From Rathayibacter iranicus NCPPB 2253 = VKM Ac-1602 (GTDB lineage: Bacteria; Actinomycetota; Actinomycetes; Actinomycetales; Microbacteriaceae), in contig NZ_QGDV01000001.1 in assembly GCF_003149025.1 (NCBI RefSeq), positions 1 to 64,000 of the forward strand: a DNA stretch of 64,000 nt, in the 5' to 3' direction. Both the position numbers and the translations under genes were made by a program. The notes under the pieces were generated by a model. That model was not told where the DNA came from. It made no database searches and saw only the letters and a program-made list of their open reading frames with translations. Shown one piece after another: positions 16,550 to 25,770 of the stretch. Position 1 is the stretch's first letter. Every line of letters begins with the position of its first letter.

Positions 16550-16646
16550 CGGGCCTTCTCGGGGTTAGCGGTTCCGTCATCGTACGGGCCGCCGGTGCGT
16601 CCTCGGAGCGGGCAGCAAAACCACGACTGGCGTGTAGCTTTGTTAT

Positions 16647-16657
16647 CAAGTAACTTG
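16647..16657. promoter_or_regulatory. Candidate MarR operator between MarR gene and TasA-like operon
   Basis: CAAGTAACTTG is a perfect odd palindrome embedded in an AT-rich stretch, about 98 bases upstream of the divergent MarR start and 72 bases upstream of the TasA-like start. Its form resembles known MarR-family sites with ATCAAG/CTTGAT half-sites. Binding is inferred. Confidence 0.5.
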
Positions 16658-16728
16658 TCTATCAATCGAGTTCCTGCCCACCCGGAGTGCGCAGCAGTTC
16701 ACCGTCACGTCCCATCAGGAGCCCAGCC

Positions 16729-17385
16729 ATGTCGAACCACGTCTCCCCAAAGCGTAAGCGCGTCCGCTTCGCTGCCCTTCCTCTCGCCACCAGCATCTCA
16801 GCAGCCGCTCTCCTCGCCGTCTCGATGTCTGGAACGCTGTCCGGCTTCGTCGCGGGACTCTCCAACGCGGGCAATGCCGCCGCGTCCGGTTCGCTGGTGA
16901 TGGAGGAGAAGACGACCGGTTCCAACCCGGTCACCTGCGTCAGCACCGACGGCGGCTCGCTCAGCACCAATACCGCTACCTGCTCGACGATCAACGAGTT
17001 CGGCGGATCGACCACGATGGTTCCCGGGCAGACGGTCTCCACCGCTGTCACCCTCAAGAATGTCGGCACCGCCGCCGCCCGCACGTTCACGTTGGCTCCT
17101 GGCGCGGTCTGCGAGCAGAGCGCCAACGTTGCGTCTGTCGGCTCGGGCGCAGCGACCGACTTCTGCGACAAGGTGAAGGTGTCGATCTCGTCCGGATCGT
17201 CCACCGTCTTCGCCGGTACCGCCGCGAGCCTCGCCGGGTCGGCCGTCAAGAAACTGAACACCACGCCGGTCGCCCCCGGCACGAGCACGCCGTTCACGAT
17301 CGACGTGACTCTCGATCAATCGGCGACCAACGCCTATCAGGGTCTGTCCGCCTCGGTTCCGCTCACCTGGACCTTCACGAGCTGA
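16729..17385 (+). CDS. SipW-dependent secreted protein, TasA/camelysin-like
   Basis: A 218-residue exported protein with a basic N-terminus, a hydrophobic signal region (about residues 14-42) and a mature domain beginning near GNAAASGSLVMEEKTTG. The mature part is rich in Ser, Thr, Gly and beta-prone segments and has four cysteines. The atypical signal and the adjacent SipW-type signal peptidase fit the TasA/camelysin class, whose members form surface fibres or coats. AGGAG precedes the ATG at 16729. Confidence 0.7.
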   Translation: MSNHVSPKRKRVRFAALPLATSISAAALLAVSMSGTLSGFVAGLSNAGNAAASGSLVMEEKTTGSNPVTCVSTDGGSLSTNTATCSTINEFGGSTTMVPGQTVSTAVTLKNVGTAAARTFTLAPGAVCEQSANVASVGSGAATDFCDKVKVSISSGSSTVFAGTAASLAGSAVKKLNTTPVAPGTSTPFTIDVTLDQSATNAYQGLSASVPLTWTFTS

Positions 17386-17441
17386 TCCTCTTCTCCGCTC
17401 GGAACGGCCCTACTCGCACCGCGCGGGAGCAGCTGGAGACA

Positions 17442-18488
17442 ATGACCCTCATCACCGTCGCCCCCCGGCTGGAGGAGCTACAGGACGAGACGCGCAGCCG
17501 CCATCGCGTCCCCCTCGGCACCGTCCTCCGCTGGGGGGCGACCGCTCTGCTGATCGCGCTGGCGAGCGCGGCGCTGCTCTTCCACCTTTCGGGAGGCCGC
17601 TGGTTCGTCGTCGAGACGCCCTCGATGGGAGCCGCGGCGCCCGTCGGTTCACTAGTCCTCACAGAGCCGACCGCGATCGAAGACGTCCGGGTCGGCGACG
17701 TCGTGAGCTTTCAGCCCGCCGGGGTGCCAGACGCGACCTACACTCACCGGGTCGTCGCCGTGAATGACGACGGCACGCTCAGCACTCGGGGCGATGTCAA
17801 CCGCTCGGCCGACCCGTGGGCCACGGGTTCCGACCAGCTCGTCGGAGTCGTCACCGCGACCTTCCCGGTCGTCGGCTGGTTCCTGCGGGCCCTGCCGATG
17901 CTGCTCGTCGGCTCGCTCGTCATCTGGCTGCCGACCCGCGGCCTCACCCCCTCCACGCAGCGGGCCGCGACTCGGATCCTCGGACTCTCGCTCGTCGTCT
18001 CCTTCACCGTCTTCGTGCTGCGACCGCTGGTGGGGATCGTCGTCCTCGAGGCAGCGGTGGACGGGATGACGACGACTGCGACGCTCGTCTCGACCGGGGT
18101 CCTCCCGATCCAAGTCAGCGCCGAGGGCGCCGATCCTGTCGACCTGACCTCAGGAGAGGTCGGACGGATGCAGATTCCGACGCACGACAGCGGAGGTGAC
18201 GCAGACACGTACGCCCTCTCCTCCGCGCTGCACCTGCCGTTCTGGGGGTGGGTCGTCTACGTGCTCGTCTGTGCGCTGCCGGTGCTGTACACGCTGGTCG
18301 TGGGGCTGCCCGCGGAGCCGGAGTGCACCGAAGTGCACCGGTGGAACGAAGGGTCGGACGGAACTCCGGGCGTGTCGCCCGGTGGCGGACTGCCTGCTGG
18401 TGGCCTGCCCGTGGACGGCCTGCTCGTGATTGCGCGCGTCGACGGCCCGGCCGGTGCGAAATCGCTCGAGACGGAGAGGGAGGCGTGA
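17442..18488 (+). CDS. Signal peptidase I, SipW/archaeal-ER type
   Basis: A 348-residue membrane peptidase. After the first TM segment (about 28-49) comes the nucleophile region VETPSMG (Ser61). His102 (YTHRVV) occupies the place of the bacterial general-base Lys, as in S26B/SipW enzymes, and Asp118 (STRGDVN) is the likely third residue. Additional TM segments lie near 139-160, 172-190 and 258-280, with a long Gly/Pro-rich tail. It would process the non-standard signals of its two neighbours. The next gene starts within its stop codon (GTGA). Confidence 0.87.
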   Translation: MTLITVAPRLEELQDETRSRHRVPLGTVLRWGATALLIALASAALLFHLSGGRWFVVETPSMGAAAPVGSLVLTEPTAIEDVRVGDVVSFQPAGVPDATYTHRVVAVNDDGTLSTRGDVNRSADPWATGSDQLVGVVTATFPVVGWFLRALPMLLVGSLVIWLPTRGLTPSTQRAATRILGLSLVVSFTVFVLRPLVGIVVLEAAVDGMTTTATLVSTGVLPIQVSAEGADPVDLTSGEVGRMQIPTHDSGGDADTYALSSALHLPFWGWVVYVLVCALPVLYTLVVGLPAEPECTEVHRWNEGSDGTPGVSPGGGLPAGGLPVDGLLVIARVDGPAGAKSLETEREA

Positions 18489-19348
18489 GCGGGCATCGCC
18501 ACCGCAGCGTCCCCGTCGGCGCGACGCTCGCCGTCGCCGTGCTGGCGAGCGTCCTGGTCGCCGTTCCGGCCACCTCGGGCGCTTTCACCGCCTCGATGCG
18601 GAACCCGAACAATACGGTGGGCAGCGCAGCCTTCTTCACGTGTGAATCCGCCGCCGCGGACGACGACGCGCGTGCCCTCTTCTCGTACACGCTCGCGCAG
18701 CCCAGCGGCGCGACGGACGCTCCGGACACCGCCTCGGGCGCTGAGCCCGGCACCTATCGGTCGACCGGCGAGGCACAGTCCCCCATGGTCAGCTCGGACG
18801 CGACGCCGCGGGCCTGCCCACGCGACCCCGGCGGCGCGTGGATCCTGAACGGCACGGATCAGTACCTGAGCACGCCGCGGTCGATGATGGGGCCGAGCGT
18901 CAGCACGGAGATCTGGTTTGCGACCACGGTGGCCGGCGGCACGCTCGTCAGCTTCAGCACTGGAGCGACAGCGCCCGAAGACCAGTACGCCCGGCACACC
19001 TCCATCGGCGCCGACGGTCACCTGGTATTCGGTGTTGATGACGGCGAAGCCGTGACGATAACGAGCCCGCAGGCCGTCGATGACGGCGACTGGCATCACG
19101 TCGTCTCGACGCTGTCTCCGACGTCGGGCCTCGCGCTCTGGCTCGACGGTGTGCTCGTCGCGTCGAATACCGACCCCCGCACGTCCGAGGCCTTCGTCGG
19201 CACCTGGACGATTGGCTATGACGTTCTCGGCGGCGTCTGGCCCAACGTGGGCGCGGCGCACTTCTCCGGCAGCCTCCGCTTCGCGACGATCTACTCGACA
19301 CTCCTGACGCCGACGCAGATCCGGAGTCACTACGTGGCGGGCCGCTGA
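18485..19348 (+). CDS. Secreted LamG/concanavalin A-like domain protein
   Basis: A 287-residue protein with a hydrophobic N-terminal segment (about 10-32) followed by AFTASMRNPNNTVGSAAF, typical of SipW-processed proteins. A laminin-G/concanavalin fold follows (about 110-280), with WILNGTDQYLS, TEIWFATT, GDWHHVVSTL and LALWLDGVLV as the usual LamG strands. The GTG start overlaps the signal peptidase stop. Likely a surface or matrix protein, perhaps glycan-binding, made with the TasA-like protein. Confidence 0.82.
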   Translation: MSGHRHRSVPVGATLAVAVLASVLVAVPATSGAFTASMRNPNNTVGSAAFFTCESAAADDDARALFSYTLAQPSGATDAPDTASGAEPGTYRSTGEAQSPMVSSDATPRACPRDPGGAWILNGTDQYLSTPRSMMGPSVSTEIWFATTVAGGTLVSFSTGATAPEDQYARHTSIGADGHLVFGVDDGEAVTITSPQAVDDGDWHHVVSTLSPTSGLALWLDGVLVASNTDPRTSEAFVGTWTIGYDVLGGVWPNVGAAHFSGSLRFATIYSTLLTPTQIRSHYVAGR

Positions 19349-19364
19349 CGGTCGGGGACTCGGC

Positions 19365-19439
19365 GTTCGCAACCGAGGTTCAGAGCCCTGATTCCGTGTC
19401 TTTAGGCGCGATTGCGCATTCTCAGCCTCGGTAACGAAC
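19365..19439. repeat. Imperfect intergenic palindrome (GTTCG-ACCGAGG family)
   Basis: GTTCGCAACCGAGG (19365-19378) is nearly complementary to CCTCGGTAACGAAC (19426-19439). The same unit recurs near 24875-24955 and the half unit near 23668. It follows the LamG gene and may act as a terminator or belong to a REP-like family. Confidence 0.5.
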
Positions 19440-19570
19440 ACCTCGCCGACGTGAAGGGGCGTCCCGGCGCGGGATGCCCCTTCACGACCGCTCGATTCGG
19501 GGTTCGGCGGTGGTCAGAATCCGGCACTGTCGCCGGCCGACCGCGACAGCCCGACGAGCGCGCTGGCTCC

Positions 19571-20074
19571 TCAGCCGATAAGTTCGGCGGTGGCGTAGCC
19601 GAAGGTGATGCCGCCCGAGTCGGCCTCCTCGACACCCGCGTAGGCGAATCCGAACGGGTTGTCGCCGCCCACGATGGCGTTGTAGACGCCAGTGAACTGG
19701 AAGCGGCCGGTCGCCTGATTGACCGTCGTGTAGCGGCCCGCGTCGCGGCGGAGGTCGACGCGTCCCGGGCTAGGGTCGGAGAAGTTGATGAACACCCTGG
19801 TGGGCAGAGACCCGCGGGAAACCGTAATGAGCCCGGTCAGGGGAGTGAACTTGACGCGGTCGTTGGCTCGCGTACCGCGGTACTGATTGGGGTCGAAGAC
19901 GATTGTTCCGGTGGCCGTCGCCGATGCTGCGGCGGCGGCTGGAGTGGCGAGTGCGACGCCGACGGCCGGGACGCTCCATACGGCACCGGCGAGGATGGTG
20001 CGTCGGCGCAGGGTGCGCAGGGGTTCGGTCGGAGTGGAGTCGGTCTGCGTGGACTCTGCGATCTTGTCGTTCAT
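19571..20074 (-). CDS. Tat-exported protein of unknown function
   Basis: A 167-residue protein with a twin-arginine signal (LRRRTILAGAVW) followed by a hydrophobic stretch ending in ATPAAAAAS. The mature part (~110 residues) is polar and beta-prone, with no cysteines and repeated Gly/Thr turns. AGGA precedes the ATG at 20074; a longer frame upstream lacks a site. It converges on the LamG gene. A surface role alongside that operon is possible but unproven. Confidence 0.65.
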   Translation of the reverse strand: MNDKIAESTQTDSTPTEPLRTLRRRTILAGAVWSVPAVGVALATPAAAAASATATGTIVFDPNQYRGTRANDRVKFTPLTGLITVSRGSLPTRVFINFSDPSPGRVDLRRDAGRYTTVNQATGRFQFTGVYNAIVGGDNPFGFAYAGVEEADSGGITFGYATAELIG

Positions 20075-20420
20075 GGAAAATCCTCTTGTCGTGCGGGAGG
20101 GATCGGTCGATCCGCTGAAGTAATCCGGGCTCTTCCAGTGTGGAAGTCTCGACCCACAAATTGGGCGCACGAGGCCGTGCCAGCCTCCCCCGTCAGGGGG
20201 GTCAGTATGTGCGGCGAGCAGGACCTATAAGGATCGGCGAAGGACGCTCGATCTGTACCGAGGTGAAGAACGTGCCGGTCAGGCTGTCGAGTTGCCACGC
20301 TCGACGGCGGCCGTCATTCCACGTCGACAGTGGTACCACCCGCGAGTGTCCAAAAGTTGTCGCACTTGGCGCCGAGTGCGACAACTTTTGGACTTTCGAG
20401 GCTCGGGAGAGGCGCGGCGA
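20075..20420. other. Intergenic region containing a perfect hairpin
   Basis: No gene supported. It holds the promoter side of the Tat-exported protein gene and, at 20348-20393, a 19-bp perfect stem shared with two sites near 60.1 kb. The hairpin lies at the 3' side of the arabinofuranosidase gene and may terminate it. Confidence 0.5.
20348..20393. repeat. Perfect 19-bp-arm hairpin, copy 1 of 3
   Basis: Arms GTCCAAAAGTTGTCGCACT and its exact complement are separated by 8 bases. The same core occurs twice at 60088-60129 and 60189-60231. The run of A on one side and T on the other would suit a bidirectional terminator, and this copy lies just beyond the GH51 gene's stop. Confidence 0.7.
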
Positions 20421-21935
20421 TCACGCGAGCTCCAGCGTCACGGTCGCGAACGAGTGCGGTGGGAGCGTCACGCGCAGGCCCGTCGCGGTGGTCTCGATAC
20501 CGTCCAGGGTCACCGGGCTCACCTCGTCGGCGGCGCCCGGGCGGTTATGGGCATCGGGCCGGTCGGCGGTGAGGAGGTGGCCGGTCGCTGCGGCGATGCT
20601 CCCGCCGCGGACGTCGAGGGCAATCTCGAGCGGTGCGTCCAGGTCGACGTTGGTCAGCGAGACGAGCACGCGCCCGTCCTTCGTCGAGGCCGAGGCGGAG
20701 GAGACAGGAATCTCGCGACCGCCGACCGCGTGGGTGGGACCTGCGACCGTGGTCGGTAGCACGGTCGCGTCGTGGTGCCCCTTGTTCATCTCGAACACGT
20801 GATAAGTCGGGGTGCGGACCATTTCGCCGCCATCCGGGTCGGTCAGCAGCATCGCCTGGAGTACGTTCACCGTCTGCGCGATGTTCGCCATCCTCAGCCG
20901 GTCAGCGAAGCCGTGGAAGACGTCGAAGTGCCAGGCCGCGACCATCGCGTCGCGAATGGTGTTCTGCTGGAACAGGAACCCCGGGTGCGTGCCCGGCTCC
21001 ACATCCCACCAGGTGCCCCACTCGTCCAGCACCATCCCGTACTTCTTCTCGGGGTCGTGCACGTCCATCACCGCGGCGTGTGAGCGCAGCAACTCCTCAA
21101 TCCCCTGGGCGGCGACGATCGTGCTCCAGTAGGCGTCCGCGTCGAAGTCGGTGGCGCTGCCCTTCGCATTCCAGGAGCCGCCGATCGTGTAGTAGTGCAC
21201 CGAGACCGACTCCCAGGGCACGGAGGAGAACGGGTGCCCCTCCATCTCGGGGATCACTTCCATCAGCGTCTGCGTCCAGTGCGTGTCGGCGCCGTCGGCT
21301 CCGGCCGCCACACGGTAGAGCGGAGTGTCGTTGCCGCTCTGCACAAAGGTTCCGAACTGCCGCGCGAGGTCGGCGTAGGCGCCGGCCCGCATGTTGCCGC
21401 CGCAGCCCCACGTCTCGTTGCCCAGGCCCCAGAAGCGGACTGTCCACGGTTCCTCCCGGCCGTGGGAGCGGCGGAGGTCGGCCATCGGCGACTGTCCGGC
21501 ACCGGTGAGGTACTCGGCCCAGTCGGCCATTTCCTGCACTGTCCCCGAGCCGATGTTGCCCGAAATGTAGGCGTCGGCGCCCAAGAGTTCGCAGAGGGCC
21601 ATGAATTCGTGGGTGCCGAAGGAGTTGTCCTCCGCGACTCCGCCCCACTGTGTGTTGATGAGGCCGGGGCGCTGCTCGCGCGGCCCGATGCCGTTGGTCC
21701 AGTGGTAGCGGTCGGCGAAGCAGCCGCCGGGCCAGCGGAGGTTAGGGATGTCGAGGGCGCGCAGGGCTTCCACCACGTCGAGGCGGATCCCGCCCTCGTG
21801 AGGGATGGGTGAGTCCTCGCCGACCCAGAAGCCGTCGTAGATACACCGGCCGAGATGCTCGGCGAAGTGGCCGTAGAGGTGGCGGCTGATGGTGGCGCCG
21901 GGGCGGTCGAGGTCGACGGTAATGGTGCTGTGCAC
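20421..21935 (-). CDS. Alpha-L-arabinofuranosidase, GH51
   Basis: A 504-residue glycoside hydrolase, the usual GH51 length. Visible are the N-terminal segment [17 protein letters not shown], the acid/base motif [13 protein letters not shown] and the nucleophile motif [15 protein letters not shown] beta-sandwich C-terminus follows ([23 protein letters not shown]). No signal peptide, so it works inside the cell on arabino-oligosaccharides released from plant arabinan or arabinoxylan. The GTG start has GGAG upstream. Arabinose released would feed the araBDA genes 6 kb away. Confidence 0.93.
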   Translation of the reverse strand: MHSTITVDLDRPGATISRHLYGHFAEHLGRCIYDGFWVGEDSPIPHEGGIRLDVVEALRALDIPNLRWPGGCFADRYHWTNGIGPREQRPGLINTQWGGVAEDNSFGTHEFMALCELLGADAYISGNIGSGTVQEMADWAEYLTGAGQSPMADLRRSHGREEPWTVRFWGLGNETWGCGGNMRAGAYADLARQFGTFVQSGNDTPLYRVAAGADGADTHWTQTLMEVIPEMEGHPFSSVPWESVSVHYYTIGGSWNAKGSATDFDADAYWSTIVAAQGIEELLRSHAAVMDVHDPEKKYGMVLDEWGTWWDVEPGTHPGFLFQQNTIRDAMVAAWHFDVFHGFADRLRMANIAQTVNVLQAMLLTDPDGGEMVRTPTYHVFEMNKGHHDATVLPTTVAGPTHAVGGREIPVSSASASTKDGRVLVSLTNVDLDAPLEIALDVRGGSIAAATGHLLTADRPDAHNRPGAADEVSPVTLDGIETTATGLRVTLPPHSFATVTLELA

Positions 21936-22551
21936 GGAGGACTCCAGTGTTCTCGGGGGTGGTCGGGTTGTCGGACGGCCCCGTCGGGACCGTCTCGCCA
22001 TCGAGCGACACACCGGTCGCGACGGGCCGCGGTGACCATCCGCAGCGTGGCGGTGCACCCGGAGACCGGGCAGGCCCGCCTCGCCGACGCTGTATTCGGG
22101 GGAGTATCGACGGCTCGTCGGCCACGTCAGATCCCCCGTCAATCGACATGGATCACCCGGGGTGAATTCATATCTCTCTTCCTATCGTCCCTCGTGACCT
22201 GAGTACAGTGAGAGATCTCGATCAGCGACGAATGCCGACCCTTCCCACGCTGTCGGGGACCCGCCTTGAACGCTGGTTATTCGACTCCCGCCGCCTCAAC
22301 CGCGCCTCTCTCGTCTCGCTCGACGACGATGCGCTGCTGCGCAACTTCGGGCGCAGCCCCGAGGACGACGTCGAGCCGCAGGACCTGCGGCGCGGTTCAG
22401 TGGCCTGTGCGCAGTCTCTCAGGCGCCGCGGGTGGTCGGATGACCGTTCCTTCCGTCGGGGTGCTCCTGATATGTTGCGTGGAACTTCAAATCAGCCGTC
22501 CGGGCGTCCCCAAGGGCTCATCCGCGGCGTCGACCCGAGTGAGGACACGCA
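21936..22551. other. Divergent region between GH51 and sugar isomerase genes
   Basis: Contains the promoters of two divergent sugar genes. TCACCCGGGGTGA near 22150 is a perfect odd palindrome and a possible operator. From 22232 to about 22400 one plus-strand frame has strong coding-type third-position G+C and then loses it, so a decayed or very small gene is possible; I do not recognise it and give it no product. Confidence 0.35.
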
Positions 22552-23559
22552 ATGACGCGACCGATCACCCTGTTCACCGGCCAGTGGGCCGACCTTGAGT
22601 TCGAGGAGGTGGCGCGTCTCGCGGGGGAGTGGGGTTACGACGGCCTCGAGATCGCCTGCTGGGGCGACCACATCGACGTAGCGCGCTGGGACGACACGGA
22701 GTACGTGCAGAGCCGGAAGGACATTCTGGCCGCTCATGGCCTCCAGGTGTTCGCGATCTCGAACCACCTCACCGGCCAGGCGGTCTGTGACGACCCGATC
22801 GACGCGCGGCACCGCGACATCCTGAGCGACCGGGTCTGGGGCGACGGCGATCCCGAGGGCGTCCGTCAGCGCGCCGCCCAGGACCTCAAGGACACCGCCC
22901 GCTTCGCCGCCGCGCTCGGCGTAACGCAGGTCAACGGCTTTTCCGGCTCGTCGATCTGGAAGGGCGTCGCGATGTTCCCGCCCGCCTCCGACGAGTGGGT
23001 CGCCGCCGGCTACCAGGACTTCGCCGACCGCTGGAATCCGATCCTGGACGTCTTCGAGGAGGTCGGCGTGCGCTTCGCCCTTGAGGTGCATCCGAGCGAG
23101 ATCGCCTACGACTATTGGACCGCCAAGCGCACTCTCGAGGCGATCGGCCATCGCGCATCGTTCGGCTTCAACTTCGACCCGTCGCACTTCGTCTGGCAGC
23201 AGCTTGACAGCGTCGCCTTCGTGCTCGACTTCGCCGACCACATCTTCCACGTGCACGTGAAGGAGTCGGTGACGAACCTCGATGGCCGCAACGGCGTCCT
23301 CGGCTCACACCTGCCCTGGGCGAACCCGCGCCGCGGCTGGACCTTCGTCTCGACCGGCCACGGCGCGGTTCCGTGGGAGCCGGTCTTCCGCGCGCTCAAT
23401 GCGATCGGCTACACCGGCCCGACCAGCGTCGAGTGGGAGGACGCGGGCATGGACCGCCTGGACGGGGCGCCCGAAGCGCTGGCCTTCGTGCGGAAGCTGA
23501 ACGCGATCACGCCGCCGGCCGACGCCTTCGACGCGGCGTTTTCGAGCGCGCGCGACTGA
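22552..23559 (+). CDS. Sugar phosphate isomerase/epimerase (xylose isomerase-like TIM barrel)
   Basis: A 335-residue AP-endonuclease-2-type TIM barrel. Metal and acid/base residues are readable: Glu in ALEVHPSEI, Asp-His in [10 protein letters not shown], His in HVHVKES and Glu in SVEWEDAG. The family interconverts ketoses or sugar derivatives, often inositol or unusual pentose compounds. Divergent from the arabinofuranosidase, so probably part of the same plant-sugar use, but the substrate cannot be read from sequence. Confidence 0.88.
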   Translation: MTRPITLFTGQWADLEFEEVARLAGEWGYDGLEIACWGDHIDVARWDDTEYVQSRKDILAAHGLQVFAISNHLTGQAVCDDPIDARHRDILSDRVWGDGDPEGVRQRAAQDLKDTARFAAALGVTQVNGFSGSSIWKGVAMFPPASDEWVAAGYQDFADRWNPILDVFEEVGVRFALEVHPSEIAYDYWTAKRTLEAIGHRASFGFNFDPSHFVWQQLDSVAFVLDFADHIFHVHVKESVTNLDGRNGVLGSHLPWANPRRGWTFVSTGHGAVPWEPVFRALNAIGYTGPTSVEWEDAGMDRLDGAPEALAFVRKLNAITPPADAFDAAFSSARD

Positions 23560-23587
23560 CGGCGCTGCGCCTGCGCGGCAGGCAGCT

Positions 23588-23655
23588 TGCACAACGAAGA
23601 CTGAGAGGATCCCGGCCCGCGGGCGCCTTTCGGGGCTCCCAATCTTCGTTGTGCA
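23588..23655. repeat. Inverted repeat with 13-bp arms after the isomerase gene
   Basis: TGCACAACGAAGA (23588-23600) and TCTTCGTTGTGCA (23643-23655) are exact complements. A related half unit (CGTTGTGCAGGTCG) occurs near 24834. Likely terminator or REP-like element. Confidence 0.55.
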
Positions 23656-23781
23656 GGCGAACCTGTCTGCAACCGAGGCCGGGACATCCGATCCGGCGCC
23701 GTACAGGGCGGATCCGCGCTTCCTACCTCGGTCGCGGACGTCGCTTCCTGAACCGGCTGCACGGGCCCTGCGCACCGGGCG

Positions 23782-23796
23782 CGCCATAATATGGCG
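23782..23796. promoter_or_regulatory. Perfect 15-nt palindrome upstream of the HTH antitoxin-like gene
   Basis: CGCCATAATATGGCG has 7-bp perfect arms and one central base, and ends 21 bases before the GTG start. It is a natural candidate for autoregulation by the XRE-type HTH protein it precedes, as is common in toxin-antitoxin operons. Confidence 0.5.
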
Positions 23797-23817
23797 TCTA
23801 CGACATAGGGAGGCGCG

Positions 23818-24387
23818 GTGATCGGCACACTCCTTCGAGCTGCTCGCACGAGTCGGGGGCTGACTCAGAAGCAGCTCGCCACACGCTCGCGGCTCGACCA
23901 GGCCGGAGTCTCCCGTGCTGAGAGCGGCCGGGACGCCGCGTACAGCACCGTCGAGAGGCTGCTGGCGGGTGCCGGGCATCGGCTCTACTCCGCGCCGACG
24001 CACCGTGACGATGCGGCGGAAGCCGCTGTCGGCATCCGCGACAACCTCGCCGCCGGCGATCAGAGGCGGGCGCTCCGCGTCCTCCTGCAACTCAACGACG
24101 ACCTGGTGGCCGAGCGCGGTCTCGTCCGCGGTGTGCTGGGCCTCGCTCAGCCGGAATCCACGAGGAGCGCGGTGTGGGACGCGGCGCTCGCCGGGCTCGT
24201 GGCCTGGCGCCTCGCCGAAGAGCGGGTCCCGCTGCCCGTCTGGGTGGACGACCCCGGACGGCACCTGAAGGAGCCTCGCACGCTCGAGGTCGATCCCGCC
24301 GATCCGATCCCGACCGAGTCCGATGTGCCGGAGGAGTTGCTTCGGCGCGGCGTCCTCGTCTGGCGAGACACGTTCGCGAGCGTCTGA
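23818..24387 (+). CDS. XRE-type HTH protein, antitoxin-like partner of nucleotidyltransferase
   Basis: A 189-residue protein. Residues 1-60 form a Cro/C1-type HTH (LLRAARTSRGLTQKQLATRS, then AGVSRAESGR). The C-terminal part (about 115-189: DAALAGLVAWRLAEE, LPVWVDDPGR, RRGVLVWRDTFASV) is clearly related to the end of the gene at 26899-27393 in this window. It is followed two bases later by a nucleotidyltransferase-like gene. Likely an autoregulating antitoxin or regulator of that module. GTG start after GGGAGG. Confidence 0.75.
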   Translation: MIGTLLRAARTSRGLTQKQLATRSRLDQAGVSRAESGRDAAYSTVERLLAGAGHRLYSAPTHRDDAAEAAVGIRDNLAAGDQRRALRVLLQLNDDLVAERGLVRGVLGLAQPESTRSAVWDAALAGLVAWRLAEERVPLPVWVDDPGRHLKEPRTLEVDPADPIPTESDVPEELLRRGVLVWRDTFASV

Positions 24388-24389
24388 CG

Positions 24390-24788
24390 ATGGCGACGGC
24401 ACTCGACAGGAGCGATCTGTTGGCGGGACTCCGCGACCTCGTCGCCCTCCTGCACGAGGCGCGAGAGGAAGCAGGCATCCGCCTTGTGGGTGGAGCGGCG
24501 CTCGCCCTGCGCCACTTCGACCGCGCAACGACGCAGGACCTCGACTCGCTCCACCTCCGCCCGGGCCGCGACACGGACGACATCCGGCAGCTGCTGAGTC
24601 TGTGCGAGGTCGCGACACTCGACGCCGCCGAGGAGCTGTACGAGGAGTTCTACCCGGGTGATGCGCTGCCCGAGCGAGCTGTCGGGATGGTGGAGCGGAT
24701 TCTGGCGGCTGGGCTCCCTACGAAGGCGCCATCACCCGGGCCACTCGACCTCGGACCACCGCGGAGCCGTCCGCACAGCGAAGGATGA
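24390..24788 (+). pseudogene. Internally deleted nucleotidyltransferase (AbiEii/DUF6036-like)
   Basis: 132 codons. The start has the nucleotidyltransferase core (IRLVGGAALALRHF, TTQDLDSLHL), matching LFVVGGAAMALEYD and VTRDVDAAF of the copy at 26339-26902. The next segment (GRDTDDIRQLLSLCEVATLD, then the E-rich FYPGDALPERAV) aligns with the far C-terminal part of that copy. About 65 middle residues are missing in frame. The last ~22 residues are Pro-rich and unlike the family. Probably non-functional. Confidence 0.65.
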
Positions 24789-24814
24789 GCGCTCGGGATC
24801 GGGGCTTGGAGCGC

Positions 24815-24960
24815 CGGTGACGACTCTCAGCCTCCGTTGTGCAGGTCGCGCCAGCCTGCCGCGACCGCAAGAGTGTTCGTAACCGAGGCGGAGAGCGCGG
24901 ATTCGGGGCTTATGCGGCGCGATCGGCGCTCTCAACCTCGATTGCGTACGCAACGGTCGC
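24815..24960. repeat. Cluster of imperfect palindromes
   Basis: Contains CGTTGTGCAGGTCG (as near 23648), GGTCGCG/CGCGACC arms and GTTCGTAACCGAGGCGGAGAGCGC with its imperfect complement ending near 24945. The units match those at 19365-19439 and 23588-23690. They lie between convergent genes. Confidence 0.45.
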
Positions 24961-24983
24961 GACCCGGTGGCCTGCGCCACGGG

Positions 24984-25280
24984 TCATTGGTCACTATCGG
25001 CGACCATCTGCTGGAGCGCCTGCAGGTGGCCTTTCGTCGCCCCCCGTCCCTCGGGTGTCAGCGCCACCCAGGATCGGGGCCGCGGTACTCCGGTCTCTCG
25101 GGTCATCGACACGTAGCCGGCCTCGACCAAAATCTTGACCTGCCGACTCAGTGCCGACTCGCTCATGCCGAGCGCCTCCCGCATGACCGAGAAGGCGACC
25201 TCATCGTTGGGAAAAAGAAAGGCGCAAATGCGTATTCGCTGTTCGGGGTGGATGACCGAATCGAAGCGCACGCGCGTCAT
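24984..25280 (-). CDS. Winged-helix transcriptional regulator (MarR/ArsR-like)
   Basis: A 98-residue one-domain regulator: PEQRIRICAFLFPNDEVAFS, then MSESALSRQVKILVEAGYV as recognition helix and a wing containing PRPRSWVALTPEGR. This compact form is typical of regulators paired with membrane proteins. Its ATG overlaps the stop of the preceding membrane-protein gene (ATGA), so both are one operon. A palindrome upstream of the operon (25771-25805) is the likely operator. Confidence 0.85.
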   Translation of the reverse strand: MTRVRFDSVIHPEQRIRICAFLFPNDEVAFSVMREALGMSESALSRQVKILVEAGYVSMTRETGVPRPRSWVALTPEGRGATKGHLQALQQMVADSDQ

Positions 25281-25741
25281 CGCGCTGACGGGTCGACAGC
25301 CAGAGCCGATCTTCGCGAGCGTCCGACCTGCCAGGTGCACAATGCGGTCACGATACCCAGCGCCACTGCCGCCACAAGCACGTAGGTCGTCTCGCCTGTC
25401 GTCTTCAGAAGAAAAAGCGAGGCTGCGCACAGCGCGGCCGACACGAGGACGAAAGCGACCGTCACCATGCGCGTGCCGGGGGCGAAATAGCTCTTGACGG
25501 GCGATGCTCCCGTGCTTCGCCGGGCAAGCTGCTCCAGCGCGAGGGGCGCGATGATTCCTCCTAAGACGACGCCGGTAATGGTCAGCCACGGCACGGCGAA
25601 CGATGCCAACGCCACTGCAAGAGACAGCCCCAGGCCGATGGGGTACCACGCGGGCCGAATCCCAGCCTGGGCGCCTTGTCGGGCTGCTTCTAAGGCTTCG
25701 CGGAGAGCTTCTTTACTTACGTGCGGACCGTGGTCGTTCAT
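25277..25741 (-). CDS. Four-TM membrane protein co-transcribed with a regulator
   Basis: A 154-residue protein with a polar N-terminus (about 1-30) and four hydrophobic helices (about 32-50, 54-70, 91-110, 118-138). Such proteins (DUF2089/permease-like) commonly pair with small winged-helix regulators; the function is unknown. A GAGGAGGAG site precedes the ATG. Operon with the following regulator by ATGA overlap. Confidence 0.7.
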   Translation of the reverse strand: MNDHGPHVSKEALREALEAARQGAQAGIRPAWYPIGLGLSLAVALASFAVPWLTITGVVLGGIIAPLALEQLARRSTGASPVKSYFAPGTRMVTVAFVLVSAALCAASLFLLKTTGETTYVLVAAVALGIVTALCTWQVGRSRRSALAVDPSAR

Positions 25742-25770
25742 GACTCCTCCTCGTTGCGTATCTCCGACAT

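Noticed and set aside
22232-22555. Possible small gene upstream of the sugar isomerase
   Set aside because: Only the first ~55 codons show coding composition, and no family or ribosome site is clear. Left as a note on the intergenic region.
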